Part shown: positions 51,600 through 63,647 of the stretch, piece after piece | Numbering within the stretch: the stretch's first letter is position 1 | Layout: each line of letters opens with the position of its first letter | Assembly: GCF_001625215.2 (NCBI RefSeq) | Contig: NC_030386.2 | Span: 14,044,545-14,108,544 of the forward strand | Direction of reading: 5' to 3' | DNA length: 64,000 nt | DNA from: Daucus carota subsp. sativus | Taxonomy: Eukaryota > Streptophyta > Magnoliopsida > Apiales > Apiaceae | Position numbers and translations under genes: made by a program | The notes under the pieces: model-generated | Seen by the model: the letters and a program-made list of their open reading frames with translations, nothing else | Database searches by the model: none | What the model was told of the DNA's origin: nothing

Positions 51600-51990
51600 A
51601 GAGCATCTCCAATGGAGTTGGTTATAATCGTTGGCTAAATTGGACATGTAATATATTATGTAAATTTAGTTGAACCTTTAAGACATTGTGTTTCGATGTT
51701 ATTGGTTATTGGTTGGCTATAATTTTAAAATAGTATGTTATTAATATTTAGATGGTTATAAATAGAATATATATCAGTTTAATATGGTAATAAATGATGT
51801 ATAATCTTACTACAGATTTTTTATATGCCTGCAGAGGTTCATGACAAATTTAACCATCCATAGGAGGTTGGCTAAATTTATAGATAAGGGGTCGATATGG
51901 TTGGAGTGTGAGTTTTTGAAGAGATTGGTTATATTTGTTATTTTTGATATGCCAACTTAATTTTTAGTTAGGTAGTCTTCATTGCTCAAA
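51600..51990. mobile_element. MITE with GAGCATCTCCAA terminus (copy 2)
   Basis: Begins AGAGCATCTCCAATGGAGTT, continues GGCTAAATTGGACATGTAA as in the copy at 45981, and ends near CTTCATTGCTC. Longer than copy 1, with internal divergence. Confidence 0.6.
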
Positions 51991-52689
51991 CAATATCTTA
52001 AATTCAATAAATTTATTATTAAGCGCGTGATATTATGAAACTTCAATCATATGCTCTTACAATTCGAGACTCGGAGTTTATAATTACACCTCCGAATGAA
52101 ACACATTTTTTATCATTTGGGGTTTAAAATAAATGCTTTTTGTTTAAATTGAAGATGTGGAGTAGAGGTATGGTGTAAGTTAATACTTATAAATTATTAA
52201 AATGTTTGAAAAATTAGAAGCCGTAAAACAAAAATTAACATTTATAACTTCTTATCAGTATTTTGGACTTTTTTTTATACAAACAGGTCAAAAAAATAAA
52301 GTCGAACTTCTTGCTTTTTTTGCCTCTCGAGAAAGAAGTACTTCTTTGACGTTGCCAACATGCACTTAGTAAACTTTGACAGCCATAAGCGCTAAAAACA
52401 TCATTTTATTGGACAATATTATTAAACCCATTTCTTTTCGGTGTTACAAAATTCTAATGAAGTAGTAAGTAAGATATCAAATTGATTATGAAGTGAATAT
52501 CAATATTTTCTCCCTCACAAATCTTAATGATTTATTCATATAAATCATTCAAGTTATTAAAATTAAAAATATTTGGTCATCCAAGCTTAATTCTAAAATA
52601 CCGATAGTTAAGTCCATTTTTTTCAATTTTGTGACATCAGGACCAACACCTGATATAAATATGCCCATCTAAAAATACTTCATAAGAAT

Positions 52690-55600
52690 AATATTGATTC
52701 TCTCCAATGCAGTGAGAGCCTTTGTTTTTCACTCCTTTCTTTTGCTAAGAACGTGAGAGCTTTGGTATGGCGAGAGTTGAGGAGTTAAATGAGAGGTTGG
52801 CTGAAATGGGAATTGAAGACGAGGAAAACACAGAACTCATCTTTGATGACGAAGCGGAAGATGTAACAAACAAGTTTGAATGTTGTCTTGTAGGCCGTTT
52901 TTTAACAGAGAAGAACTTGAATATCAGGAGTATGAAGTCAAAAGTTGCGGACATATGGCGTCCACAAGAGGAATAAGTATCAAGGATCTAAAGCCAGGTA
53001 TCTTTCTATTCTAGTTTTACCACGGGGATGATATGGATTGGGTTTTCAATGGAGGGCCTTGGACGTTTGATAGTGCAATGCTTGTCCTTAGTAAGATTGG
53101 TGCTGGCGAAGACCCTCTGAAGGTTCCACTTTTTAATCTGCAATTTTGGATTCAGCTGTTTGGTGTTCCTTCAGGATTAATGACAGAGGTAGCTGGGAAG
53201 CAACTCGGTAATTTCTTTGGTTCGTTTATTTCTTATGATCCAAATAATAATTCTAGCATTTGGCGAGAATGTATGCGTATTAAAATCAGTATTGATGTAA
53301 GGCAACCACTAAAACGTAAGAAGAAGATATGTAGAAAGAATGGAGTGGAATGCATTGTCCAGTGCAAGTATGAGAGACTTGGAGACTGCTTTGTGTGTGG
53401 TCTGGTGACCCATACGGAACGCTTCTGCGCCAAGAAGCTTACTGAGGCTACCAAGGATGCCGTCCGGGAATGGGGGCCATGGCTTAGGGCTCCGGCAAGG
53501 AAATCGGTTGGGCCAGATCGTAGCAAGTTTCTGCGTGATGAAAGAGATTCTGATTGGGACGTGTTTCACGGAAATTCGAATTCAAATTTCAATCAGCACT
53601 TTTCGAGGGATTCTGGTAAACAAGTAATAAAGGCTGGTAAATATGAGCGTAATATTAGCTCGAACTTATCTGGTACAGCTGCTAATCCGGGATTCAGTTA
53701 TGGGAATAAATTTGAGGCTTTAGAAGCGGCAAATTTCCAAAACAATATTTGGCCCTCTGAAGATGAGTTAACTGGGCTTAATATAGAGGAACGTAACAAG
53801 AGAAGAAGAGGCCCAGATGATAGCATGTTCATGGAAATAGAACGTGGCAACGGGGGAACACAACCTGAAACTAGTCTTTCTAATGTTGATTGTCTAGTTT
53901 CTACTACTTCTGATTTGGCTAAGCTTGCAAGGCAACCTAGCCAGCATCAATGAATGTCCTTAGCTGGAACTGTCGAGGCTTGGGTCTTCCTCAGGCAGTT
54001 CGAGTTCTTGGTGACCTGGTTCGAATTCATAAACCTGATTTTCTTTTCTTATCTGAACCTATTTCTTATGCAAATAAAGTTGAAGAGCTTTGAGTTAAGT
54101 TTGGTTTTGCCCAATGCTTTTCAGTAGATAGAGTATGCCGTAGTGGTGGTTTGGCGATCTTTTGGCGGAATAACGTCCAGTATGAAGTTACTAGTTATTC
54201 TCGGAATCATGTTAATGTCAACTTTCTTAATAATGGGGTTGCTGTGTGGTCTCTTTCGTGTTTCTATGGTTGTCCAGAGAGGGATCGCAAGAGAACTTCT
54301 TGGAATATTATTCGTAGATTAGCTGATATGGCTCAGTTGCCATGAGCGATCATTGGTGATTTTAATGATTTGATGTATGATGCTGACAAATGAGGAGGTG
54401 CTCCTAGAGCTCGGTCACTCATGGCAGGATTCAAAGATTGTATTGACGATTCTATGCTAACTGAAATTAGCCTGCAAGGTGGTAGCTTTACTTGGGAAAA
54501 GTTTCGTGTTACTAGTGATTGGGTTAAGGAACGGTTGGACAAGGCATTTGCTACTAGATCATGGCTACACTCCTTTCCTATGTGTAAGCTCTCAGTGATT
54601 AGTACTTCTGTTTCAGACCACGATCTCATTCTTCTACACGGAGAAAGACTAATCACATTCCCTTCTTAGAAGATGATAGTGGGGTTCAAGTAAATGATAT
54701 GGATGGTATGTGCAAAATTGTGAAAGAATATTTCCTGGACATTTTCAGGGGGGACCAGAGTCCATCTGGATTTCAGGGCAGTGAAGCAGACAGGTGTGTC
54801 ACAGATGCTCAGAATCAATTGGTAGTGGCCGACTTGTCCTTTGTAGAGTTTATTACCGTTGTTAAACAGATGCATCGGGATAAATCTAGTGGTCCGGATG
54901 GCCTAAATCCGGCCTTCTTTCAAAATTTTTGGCCTGTTCTAGAACAAGAGGTTTATTCCTGTTGTAGAGAATGGTTGCGCACTAATTCATTCCCAGCAAA
55001 TCTTAATGATACAAATGTTGTGCTCATCCCTAAGAAGGAGAATGCCTGCTGCATGAAGAACCTACGTCCTATAGCGCTTTGTAATGTTTTGTACAAGATT
55101 ATATCCAAAGTATTGGCAAATAGGTTAAAACGTATTCTTCCTCAAATTATCACTGAGAATCAGTCTGCTTTTGTGCCGGATACAAGTATTAACGATAATG
55201 TTATGATTGCTTTTGAGCTTATTCATCATATGAAGAAATCAACTCGGGGATGCGATGGCGATGTGGCTCTCAAGCTAGATATTTCTAAGGCTTACGACAG
55301 AGTTGATTAGGGTTATCTAAAAAGTAGAATGAAAGCTATGGGGTTCTGCTCTCAGTGGGTAAACTGGATGATGCTATGTGTCTCTACAGTTGCTTACGAA
55401 TTCTGTTTCAATGGTGCAAAGATTGGTCCAATTATTCCTGCAAGAGGAATTAGACAGGGTGATCCCTTGTCACCATATCTCTTTCTCTTTTTTGTGGAAG
55501 GTTAGTCTTTAGCTCTTACTAAAGTAGCCTCTCACAATGTTATTCATGGTGTTAAGGTCAGCAACTCAGCCCCGGTGATTGCTCACCTTTTATTCGCTGA

Positions 55601-57608
55601 TGATTCTTTTCTGTTTTTTCGTGCAACTAACCAAGAGGTAGTAGCTGTTAAAAATATTCTGGAAGAGTATGCAGGTTGGTCAGGGCAATCTATCAACTAC
55701 CAAAAATCCGGTATCTTTTTCAGTTCAAATGTCAAGCAAGACAGGAGAACTGAGATATCTTCTATACTGGGGGTCAGCAATGATTTGCAGAATAGCATGT
55801 ACCTGGGATTACCTTCTCTGGTGGGTAGATCGAAAAAGAGAGTTTTCGGCTTCATAAAAGACTAGTTATGGAAGCGTCTACAAGGGTGAAAGGCTAAGAA
55901 AATATCTCGAGCAGGGAAGACGGTCTTAATTAAAAATGTTGCTACAACGATCCCCTCGTACTGTATGTCTACGTTTTTGCTCCCTAGATCCATGTGTATG
56001 GACATGGAGGTGATGCTGAATAACTATTGGTGTTAGTCAGGGTCTAATGATAGAAGAGGCATTAACTGGATTGCTTGAAATGGCTTATCAATGTCAAAGA
56101 GTCAGGGAGGTCTGGCTTTCCGTAATCTTTATAGATACAATATTGCTCTGATCGCTAAACATGTCTGGAATTTTATTTTCAAACTTCAGTCTCTTGTGTC
56201 GAGATTTTTTAAAGCAAAGTACTTCTCAGAATCTCATATTCTTCATGCTAGAAAGGGTGTAGGATCAAGTTTTCTCTGGCAAGGAAAAATCACAGCTAGA
56301 GATGAGGTTATGCAGGGATACAGATGGATTTTAGGAGACGGTGAAACGATCAAATGTATTCAGGACCCGTGGCTATATGCGAAGGATGGTTTTAAAGTTG
56401 ATCAAACTCGGCTAAATGTTGACAAGCATATGAAAGTGGCTCATCTGTTTTTGCCAGATTCAAGGGAGTGGGATGTCAACAAGGTAAAGACCATGTTTTC
56501 TGATATTCTTTCAACTCGTATTCCTGAGTTGCTTGTTGCAGATCATTTAGCATGGTCTAAAACAACAAATGGAAAATACTCGGTCAAAACAAGATATCAA
56601 TTATGGCATGCTCGCAATATTTGTGTAGGTTCCATCGCTCGGTCTAATGGCTGGAGTAAGCTTTGGAATCTGGATCTCTCTCACAAGGTGAAGCTAATCC
56701 TTTGGCGTTTTTGTAGAAATACTGTCCCGGTGAGGAGCAGACTAAGTTCAAAGGGAGTGAATTTTCCTCTCAACTGTCCTATGTGCAACCTCATGATAGA
56801 AGATCTCTTGCATGTGTTTTTTATCTGTCCTTTTGTTGTGGCTTGCTGGCAATATACAGGGATGCGTTATGATTTATCCATGGAGGTATCAGCTCCTTCT
56901 TGGCTGCTTACCAAGCTCGGTTCATCCTCCTGTGACGAATTAATGAACATTGCTAAAGTTCTCTAGGGAATCTGATTTTTTCGTAATCAAAGAGTTTGGG
57001 AGAATAAGAATGTTACAGCAGCAATGGCCATGATGTGGAGTGTCAAAAATATTTCAGATTTGAAGGAAACTAAGGATGATCGTGATAGGCGAAGGGCTAT
57101 TAATTCTACCTCTGTCACTCAACGACAAGTCAAGTGGAGGAAACCAGACTTAGGTACGCTGAAACTGAATGTCGACGCAGCTGTGAGTTTGGGAGCCTCT
57201 TCATTCTCTATCGGTCTAGTTCTTCGGGATCATTCAGGTGCATTTGTAAGTGGCAAAACCATCAGCAAAGGTATGATCACCTCAGTTTTTGAAGCAGAAG
57301 CACTAGCAATCCTTGAAGGTCTAAACTGGCTTCTAACCGGTAACCATGGCATTGTGATTATCGAGTCAGATTCGCTCCTTACAGTGCAGGCCTTGCAGTC
57401 TTCCCCTGATGATAACATGTTGGAAGTTGGCTTTATTTTGGATGCATGTTGTAGTATTCTTGTTTCTAGACCAGGTTATTCTATTTCTTGTTTTAAACGA
57501 CAAGCAAACACGGCTGTTCATCTAGTAATTGTCGAAGTAGTATGTTGTTGGAGACCCTCATATATGATTGTTCCTATTAATGCAATCATCTTTTATTCAA
57601 AAAAAAAA
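52690..57608 (+). mobile_element. Nearly full-length LINE (plant L1-type non-LTR retrotransposon), inactive
   Basis: A 5' leader, ORF1 (gag-like), ORF2 (endonuclease, reverse transcriptase, zf-RVT, RNase H) and a terminal A-run (57600-57608) are all present in order over about 4.9 kb. At least eleven stops interrupt ORF2. The flanks AATGCAGTGAG near 52706 and AATGGAATGAG after the tail could be a diverged target duplication, but this is uncertain. No second copy at full length is in the window. Confidence 0.92.
52767..53953 (+). pseudogene. LINE ORF1 (DUF4283 plus zinc knuckle), broken
   Basis: The first frame, MARVEELNERLAEMGIEDEE to ADIWRPQEE, ends at 52976. A frameshift near 52965 leads into RGISIKDLKPGIFLF, a TAG (53012-53014) where Gln is likely, and then FYHGDDMDWVFNGGPWTFD, the DUF4283 core. 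A CCHC knuckle follows (CFVCGLVTHTERFC). The protein packages LINE RNA. Its stop TGA (53951-53953) overlaps the ORF2 ATG (53950). Confidence 0.88.
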
Positions 57609-57617
57609 ATGGAATGA
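53950..57617 (+). pseudogene. LINE ORF2 (endonuclease, reverse transcriptase, zf-RVT, RNase H), broken
   Basis: Endonuclease: MNVLSWNCRGLG, FLSEP, IIGDFND and a SDH motif. Reverse transcriptase: SSGPDGLNPAFFQNFWP, LIPKK, LRPIALCNVLYKIISK, LKLDISKAYDRVD, GIRQGDPLSPYLF and the catalytic FADD (55598 region). zf-RVT: KLWNLDLSHKVKLILWRFCR and CPMCNLMIEDLLHVFFICPF. RNase H: NVDAA, FEAEALAIL and IESDSL keep three acidic active-site residues. In-frame stops occur at 54091, 54343, 54391, 55308, 55503, 55863, 55887, 56034, 56076, 56964 and 56973; many fall where the family has Trp. Not functional as read. Confidence 0.92.
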
Positions 57618-59062
57618 GAAATTATTCTTCGAACTTTATCTAAATTTAAATTTATGAAAATACTACTCCTCATTTCAAAGTGGAATTTTACAAAATAAGG
57701 AGTTTAATATATATTATTCTAAATTACAAAGAGATTACACACATATATATAATTTTATTTTTATTTGATTATTTACATATATATATATATAATTATTCGT
57801 GATTTGTGGTACTAAAATAATATAAATATTTCAGTGAAAGCATTGAGAAAAAATAGAACCATATTTTTAATTCAGTCATCAACTTCGTATTAAACCCTCA
57901 ACAAAAATCTCTAAATTCATCCATAATCTAAATATTTTGGTTTGTTGTTTTATTTTTCCTGGTTAAGGATTTAAAAATATGAACAAGATCCAACTGATAG
58001 TTATTATTATTCATATTAAAGCTTCAAATTAATTAAATTTGTTATCTTATTAGATTACAAATCGTTTAGCATATTATTACCCCTTTTTTATTGATGAATA
58101 AAGATTAAAGAGTAAAGAAGATAAAGCAGAAAGGCCTGAAAATTTTGATTGGATGTCAAAAATAGTTGTTGTAAATTTAGGTGGGGGAGAAGACAGCTAA
58201 AGTTGTGTTGTGGCATCTTAAATTAGATAGATTACACGTAACGATAAAGATAGACATTGTTGGAGGTGGACTGTAGAGTCTTGCCAATTTTAATTATATA
58301 ATAATTTGTGACTAGTTTATTATATTTCATAAAATATTAATAAAGAGGTTCATGCACCACTCCAACTTGAGCAGGTACTATGATTTATGGATTATTAACA
58401 ACAGAGAGAGATGGGAAGGCCGACATGCATGGTCCAATTGCCAGCTAATCTTCCTATCAACTCGGACCCACTTATAAGTAAATTGCAGTCCACAAGTCCT
58501 ATTTATCTTTTTATGTATATAAAAAGTTTTATGATGCTAGCAAAAATCAAAATAGATCAAATCTGAAACTAAATCGATAAAAATTCAATAATATAAAATT
58601 GAATTCATAACTAAAAATTTAAAATTTTAATTATTCTAAATTCTTCAAAAAAAAAATTATCGTTGGTTTCGGAACCCTCATTAGAATAAAAATTATTTCA
58701 TATAAACTTCTTCTTTTTGCCAGAATATAAAGTTTATTAATTTTACAATTCTTAAACACTTATTTGTCAGATAAGATATAGTAGAAATCCCGTCAGAATC
58801 TTCCTTACTTAAGAAATATCCCCTGGCTGGGAGAGCTTTCTGTAAGCAGGGGTGGAACCGAAGCACAGAAAAAATGGTTATCAGCTCAATATAACAGTAT
58901 ATTTTATTTTTCAAACTTTTTTTTAAATAAAATTTAAACTTCTTTCAAAATAAACATGTAGCGTATTTTTCAGTTTATACAAGTCCAATTCTAACCGTCC
59001 ATAAAAATATAAAGCGCTAGTAGGAAGCGGCAATTGATCTGGAATTTTTCTCTTCAAAATGG
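57618..59062. other. AT-rich intergenic DNA
   Basis: No gene recognised. Short TA tracts near 57745-57792. Confidence 0.4.
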
Positions 59063-59472
59063 TTTTTTTTTTTACAAATGCAAGAAGATTTCATTAATTT
59101 AAATATAATATAGTCGGGACAAACCCTAAACTGCAGATACAATCAAACTATAAAACAAATAACATACTAAAAACAATGATTTGTTTTTTGATCGTTTAAC
59201 ACATAGAATTTAAAAATTCTTGAAGATAAAAATGAAATCAAAAGCATTCCAAGCGATCCAAATTACACCAACATCTCTGGAAATAGTAACATCACAATTA
59301 ACATATCACGTAAAAATCATTGTTAGCCCAATGTTCAGAAACACTAATCACATAAATTGAGATTGACGAAACGGCATCACAGCTATCTACGTGTCAGACA
59401 CCAGCTATAGACATGCTCAAAGCACCAAGCCTAGAGGAGAGGAGGGAGCCTCAGTCCTCACGGGGGATATTA
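59063..59472 (-). mobile_element. Short 5'-truncated LINE-type insertion with 16-bp target duplication
   Basis: A T-run at 59063-59073 (A-tail on the minus strand) adjoins the minus-strand sequence TTAATGAAATCTTCTTGCAT, a typical plant LINE 3' end. The 16-bp sequence TTTCTCTTCAAAATGG flanks both sides (59047-59062 and 59473-59488), as produced by target-primed reverse transcription. About 410 bp, non-coding. Confidence 0.82.
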
Positions 59473-59800
59473 TTTCTCTTCAAAATGGCTTAAATTCATA
59501 ATATATCTAGAAAGAACAATTTACGTTGTCATTTGAAAACATAATGCTATGGTCGCTGTAGCGCGGAATATAAAAACTCTGATTAAGGAAACAAGTTGGA
59601 GAATTTAATTAATATCTTAATATAAATAGCAGATTAGAATCTAAACTTTGTTAGTACATGGTATTAAGAAGAATAATGATGCACTAGTCAACTAGGCATT
59701 TAAATATTTGATTCAACTAGAAAAGCAGGGCCGCTCGTCAGAAATCCAAAAGACGTTGAGTCCTGGAAAGTGGAAACGAGGTAACGTGGCTTACACACGC

Positions 59801-59823
<23 letters not shown>
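59801..59823. repeat. (TA)n microsatellite followed by T-run
   Basis: About 23 bp of TA then a 16-bp T tract. Confidence 0.9.
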
Positions 59824-59838
<15 letters not shown>

Positions 59839-60260
59839 CATATTACACATACTTATACTTATCGTCATTACAAGTTGCCGATCCATTCAAGCGGACTTTC
59901 TATTCACAAATCACAACTAAGCAGGCATGTGACAACTCATTTTTTATGATTTATTCGAGACTAAAAAGAAGATTAAAAAAAAACAAGAAGATGAAGTCCG
60001 TTTGTTTCGAGTATATCGTCTGAAATGCTTTTAAAAATTATTTCAAATACCTTCTCAAAAAGAATTGTTTCGAATAGCTAAAAAAATTATCTATTCTATC
60101 TATAAACAAAATCAGAATTATATAAATATTATTCATAAAATTATATATAACTATTATATAATATATCTTACAAAAGGAGTTTTATATCAAACTTCATCAC
60201 ATCAAAATATCATACTTGACCCACACATCTCATCGGTAACTCATTTAAGCCACTAAAAAC

Positions 60261-60263
<3 letters not shown>

Positions 60264-60302
<39 letters not shown>
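60264..60302. repeat. (TA)n microsatellite
   Basis: About 39 bp of pure TA. Confidence 0.95.
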
Positions 60303-60305
<3 letters not shown>

Positions 60306-60592
60306 TTTTACCTATATTACTATTCATACATATTTACTTAATCATTATCAAAAATCAACCGTATATTTTTTATTACGAGACCAGTTCGAGTACTTTCATA
60401 ATTGTCTCCAGTATTTATCAAAATGATTTGGAAATTTATAAAGCAACACAACTTAAATTATCATATAAATATATACATACATATATATATATATATATAG
60501 ATATATATAGTCATATTTTTTTAACTACATAACTATGTTACTTTAGAAATTCTCAAACCGAAAAGAATCCAAATAGTCAAACATATACAGGG

Positions 60593-60680
60593 GGTGCTTG
60601 GCCGGGCTTAAAAGCCCGGATTCTGAGTTTATAGGTTAAAAACACTTATTTGTATCGTTTTTATAAAAAGTCAACAATTC
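60593..60680. mobile_element. Left end of a Tourist-like MITE (partial)
   Basis: GGGGGTGCTTGGCCGGGCTT followed by AAAAGCCCGG, TTATAGGTTA and TTATTTGTATCGTTTTTATA parallels the left part of the MITE at 16640. The right terminus is absent, so this is a truncated copy. Confidence 0.6.
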
Positions 60681-62059
60681 ATGGGCGATGATGTTATTTT
60701 TTGTTTAAATAATGAATTGCTTTAAAATTTCATACTCTATATAGTGAAGATTTGTGTTTAGAAATTATTATAAACGGTTCGAGATTTTATTAATGTGTAA
60801 TATTTTATTATTAGTGTAGTTTAATTTTAAATATAATAAAATTCAAGAATGAAAAAATTAAAAATAATATTTTTATAATACTACTCACATTTTGGGATTT
60901 GGGTTTTGGATAACCTCGAACCCGATCCGAAACTCAAAGATTTGAATTTGATATGTGAAATCCAATTGAATTTAGATTTGGACTTTAAGAAATACTAGCG
61001 TAGAAGCCCGTGCAAGGCACGGGCGTTGTGGTAAATTTTTTTTATTTAAATCATAGAGAGCTATTGTTGTATTGGCGAAGCTATATTTGTTAGCTTTCGT
61101 GCTAAATGGACAGAACCGGTTCACACGAACATGAGTTTTCGATGATCAAAAAGTAATGATCTAACATATAAATTTGAACTTGCAAAAGATTTCTATCATT
61201 AAGCAAGACCATCATAAAACCGTGTATCATTATTATATAAAAGTAAATAGGCCAGATTCATCATATGCAAGAGGAGACAGTTTTCAAGCACGCAATTGAT
61301 TTGATTTTGAAAAAAAATGTATGGCTTTTGAAAACTAAAAAATGAGATCATTCACCAAAGAAGTTAAAATCTCATGCTCTAACTCTAATGCTACTTGTCT
61401 ATTTTCATGTAATTTGCCACATTTATCATTTTTCCATTCCTCTAATGTGAATCTTATCTCAGTAGCACCTCTTGAGGTTCTTCATTGATCCAATCTTTCC
61501 CCATATCCAGCAGCTCACAGTCGGGCAGCTATCTCCATAATTTGCTTTGATAAAGAGGTCAAAGAAAAGATTTTCTTATGAATTGAGTTCAGACTCATTA
61601 ATGGGTTTATCAAAGCAATTTCTCATAATCCTCAATTTCTCATAATCCTCACTGGCAGGAACCTACTTTTGTGGATGAACAACAAAGAAAATCTAGCCAG
61701 TTTATTCTCACAGTCGGCTAATGCAGTACGCTTCTCTAAAGCAATGGGCTCAAGTTTGAATAAGCTCTCCAGACGCGGGATTTCATGTTAAGTTTGTGTT
61801 TTGTTCCTGGTGATCAAACGTGCATACTTTTTTAACACTTGGAAATGATCGAACACATTAACAGTTTAATGAGGGAATTTATAAAATGGATCTACTAACA
61901 TGCTCGAGGAAGTTGTCGCTCATATACTGAAAACTCTTTAAAAATTCTACTAATATGGTACATTATAGGGACTAAAAGTGGATCCGTCATGAAATTTTTA
62001 TAAGGTTAACAAATGCCAATCACAATAGTACTGATGAGACCACAACTCCCTATACCATA

Positions 62060-62395
62060 ATTCTATGAATGCAATTCGTACATCATTAAAATCATACCCA
62101 GTTTGTTCTTTCATGTTGGTAATATCCGGATGTTGGCGCATACATGACAGCGAGCGCAATCAACAAAGCTCCCTGGTTATCTGGATAGATTACTCCAACC
62201 AGTGTTAGCATGAAAACAAGTATTGCACTAAAAATCAGAATCACAAATTATGATAATAAGCACCTAATCTGTTAATGTAATAAAATAGAATAAATACATA
62301 TTCCTAAATACTCTTACATTGCAAAGCACCTGGATGGCTGAGCCAAGAGTTGCAGCAACTACAGATTTGTACTTTGGATAACAGAATATATCCCT
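62060..62395 (-). pseudogene. TM9SF/EMP70 gene fragment (two exons)
   Basis: Exon-like 62395-62309 reads IHRDIFCYPKYKSVVAATLG then SAIQVLCN, followed by a GTAAGAG donor. After an intron with a TTTTTAG acceptor, 62234 to about 62060 reads AILVFMLTLVGVIYPDNQGA, then LLIALAVMYAPTSG and HERTNWV. This is the transmembrane part of nonaspanin proteins (family: HGDVFRYPKYKS..., YPYNRGALFTAL...). Several conserved residues have changed and about ten residues after TSG are lost. The rest of the gene is absent. Confidence 0.75.
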
Positions 62396-62555
62396 ATGAA
62401 TGTAATTCCATCAGGTTTCCTCGTGGTCTCTGATGTTTCTAGGTCATGAACATACCTTTAACAAATTAGATCAACTGAGACAAAAAAAGACACACAGATA
62501 AAATGCTCACCACAATAAGAAGCAAATTTATATACCTACGCTCCTAGGATTTTAG

Positions 62556-63647
62556 TCAATGTTGCACGATTGAACCAGATATTCTAGCATAAGTATCCTG
62601 CACCTTTGGATATCCTCCGGTTCTTATATATATTTCAATGATAAATGTGTTGTCTTTCTGGCTCCTGTAACACCCATCAAAGCTGTCAGCTGTCCAGGCT
62701 GAAACGATCCTGTAATTGAGCACCTTTGTTGATAACCTTTCTCTCATTTTCTGTTAGAATAATTTGGCACAGATTGGTTATCACAGGTGACCTAAATGAA
62801 ATCAAGTTTAGTTAATCTGAAGCAATTTCTACCTTTGGAGTATCAACAAAATATTGCACATTCTCAAATGTAATTGTAGTTGGCCTGAATGGCAACACCA
62901 TCCCTGTCAATAATAAAATTAGTATTCTGCTGATGAAGCTCATCATGATGTTCTCCACCACTTCCCTCAGTTAATTAACTATTTTCCTGACACAACCATT
63001 TTAAATTTAAAAATTTACCTTCTTACCCATCGGTTTTATGTCTACAGGAGCGTAGGAGGTAGCAAAGATGGGCAATTTAATTTCTTGAGCTGCTTCGAGT
63101 GTGCATTCTTTTGCTTAAAGTTTGGAAAGTCTTTTAAGTGAAATGACAGTCTGAGATCTTCTTGAAGCTGCAAAAATTTATCTTTATTAGATCAAGTTAG
63201 TAAAAAACAAACATGACTTGGCCGTTTTATATGTCAAAAATTCATTTTTTTCCCCTTCACACATGTTTTCTTCATTCAAGTGGGTTTGAGGAACTTACCT
63301 TCGAAAAATTTAATGCACATATAATACACTATTCAGAACGATCCAAAATCCCAATAATACACCAATTGATATCCAATAAAAGCTTCCTCTATAATCGAAT
63401 ACATGATTTTTAAGATTGATGCCTTTTTGTAGCATTTAAAGATAAGTCATGTGGACAGAATGATAGGTAAGCATTTACATAGATAATTATAATCAGCGAT
63501 GCTCGTACAATGAATATACTGGTACAATAATGATGGGTCGAAAGCCATACCTGTTGTGGTTTTCTCTGTATTCGCAGACTCGGTGACAGAGGTTTCATTT
63601 ATGTTTGAACATTCACCTGCAGCTCCATTCTTCGATAACTCAGCCCC
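62556..63647 (-). pseudogene. PDR-type ABCG transporter fragment (nucleotide-binding domain 2 region)
   Basis: Three exon-like blocks. 63647-63551 reads GAELSKNGAAGECSNIN to EKTTTG, then a GTATGG donor. 62906-62832 reads MVLPFRPTTITFENVQYFVD, then a donor. 62757-62556 reads KMRERLSTK, then (after a frameshift) FQPGQLTALMGVTGARKTT, and GGYPKVQDTYARISGS. The order and spacing match the linker, the VLPF block and the second NBD of pleiotropic drug resistance ABCG proteins. The Walker A reads GVTGARKTT instead of the usual GVSGAGKTT, and frames are broken. Upstream and downstream domains are missing. Confidence 0.78.
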
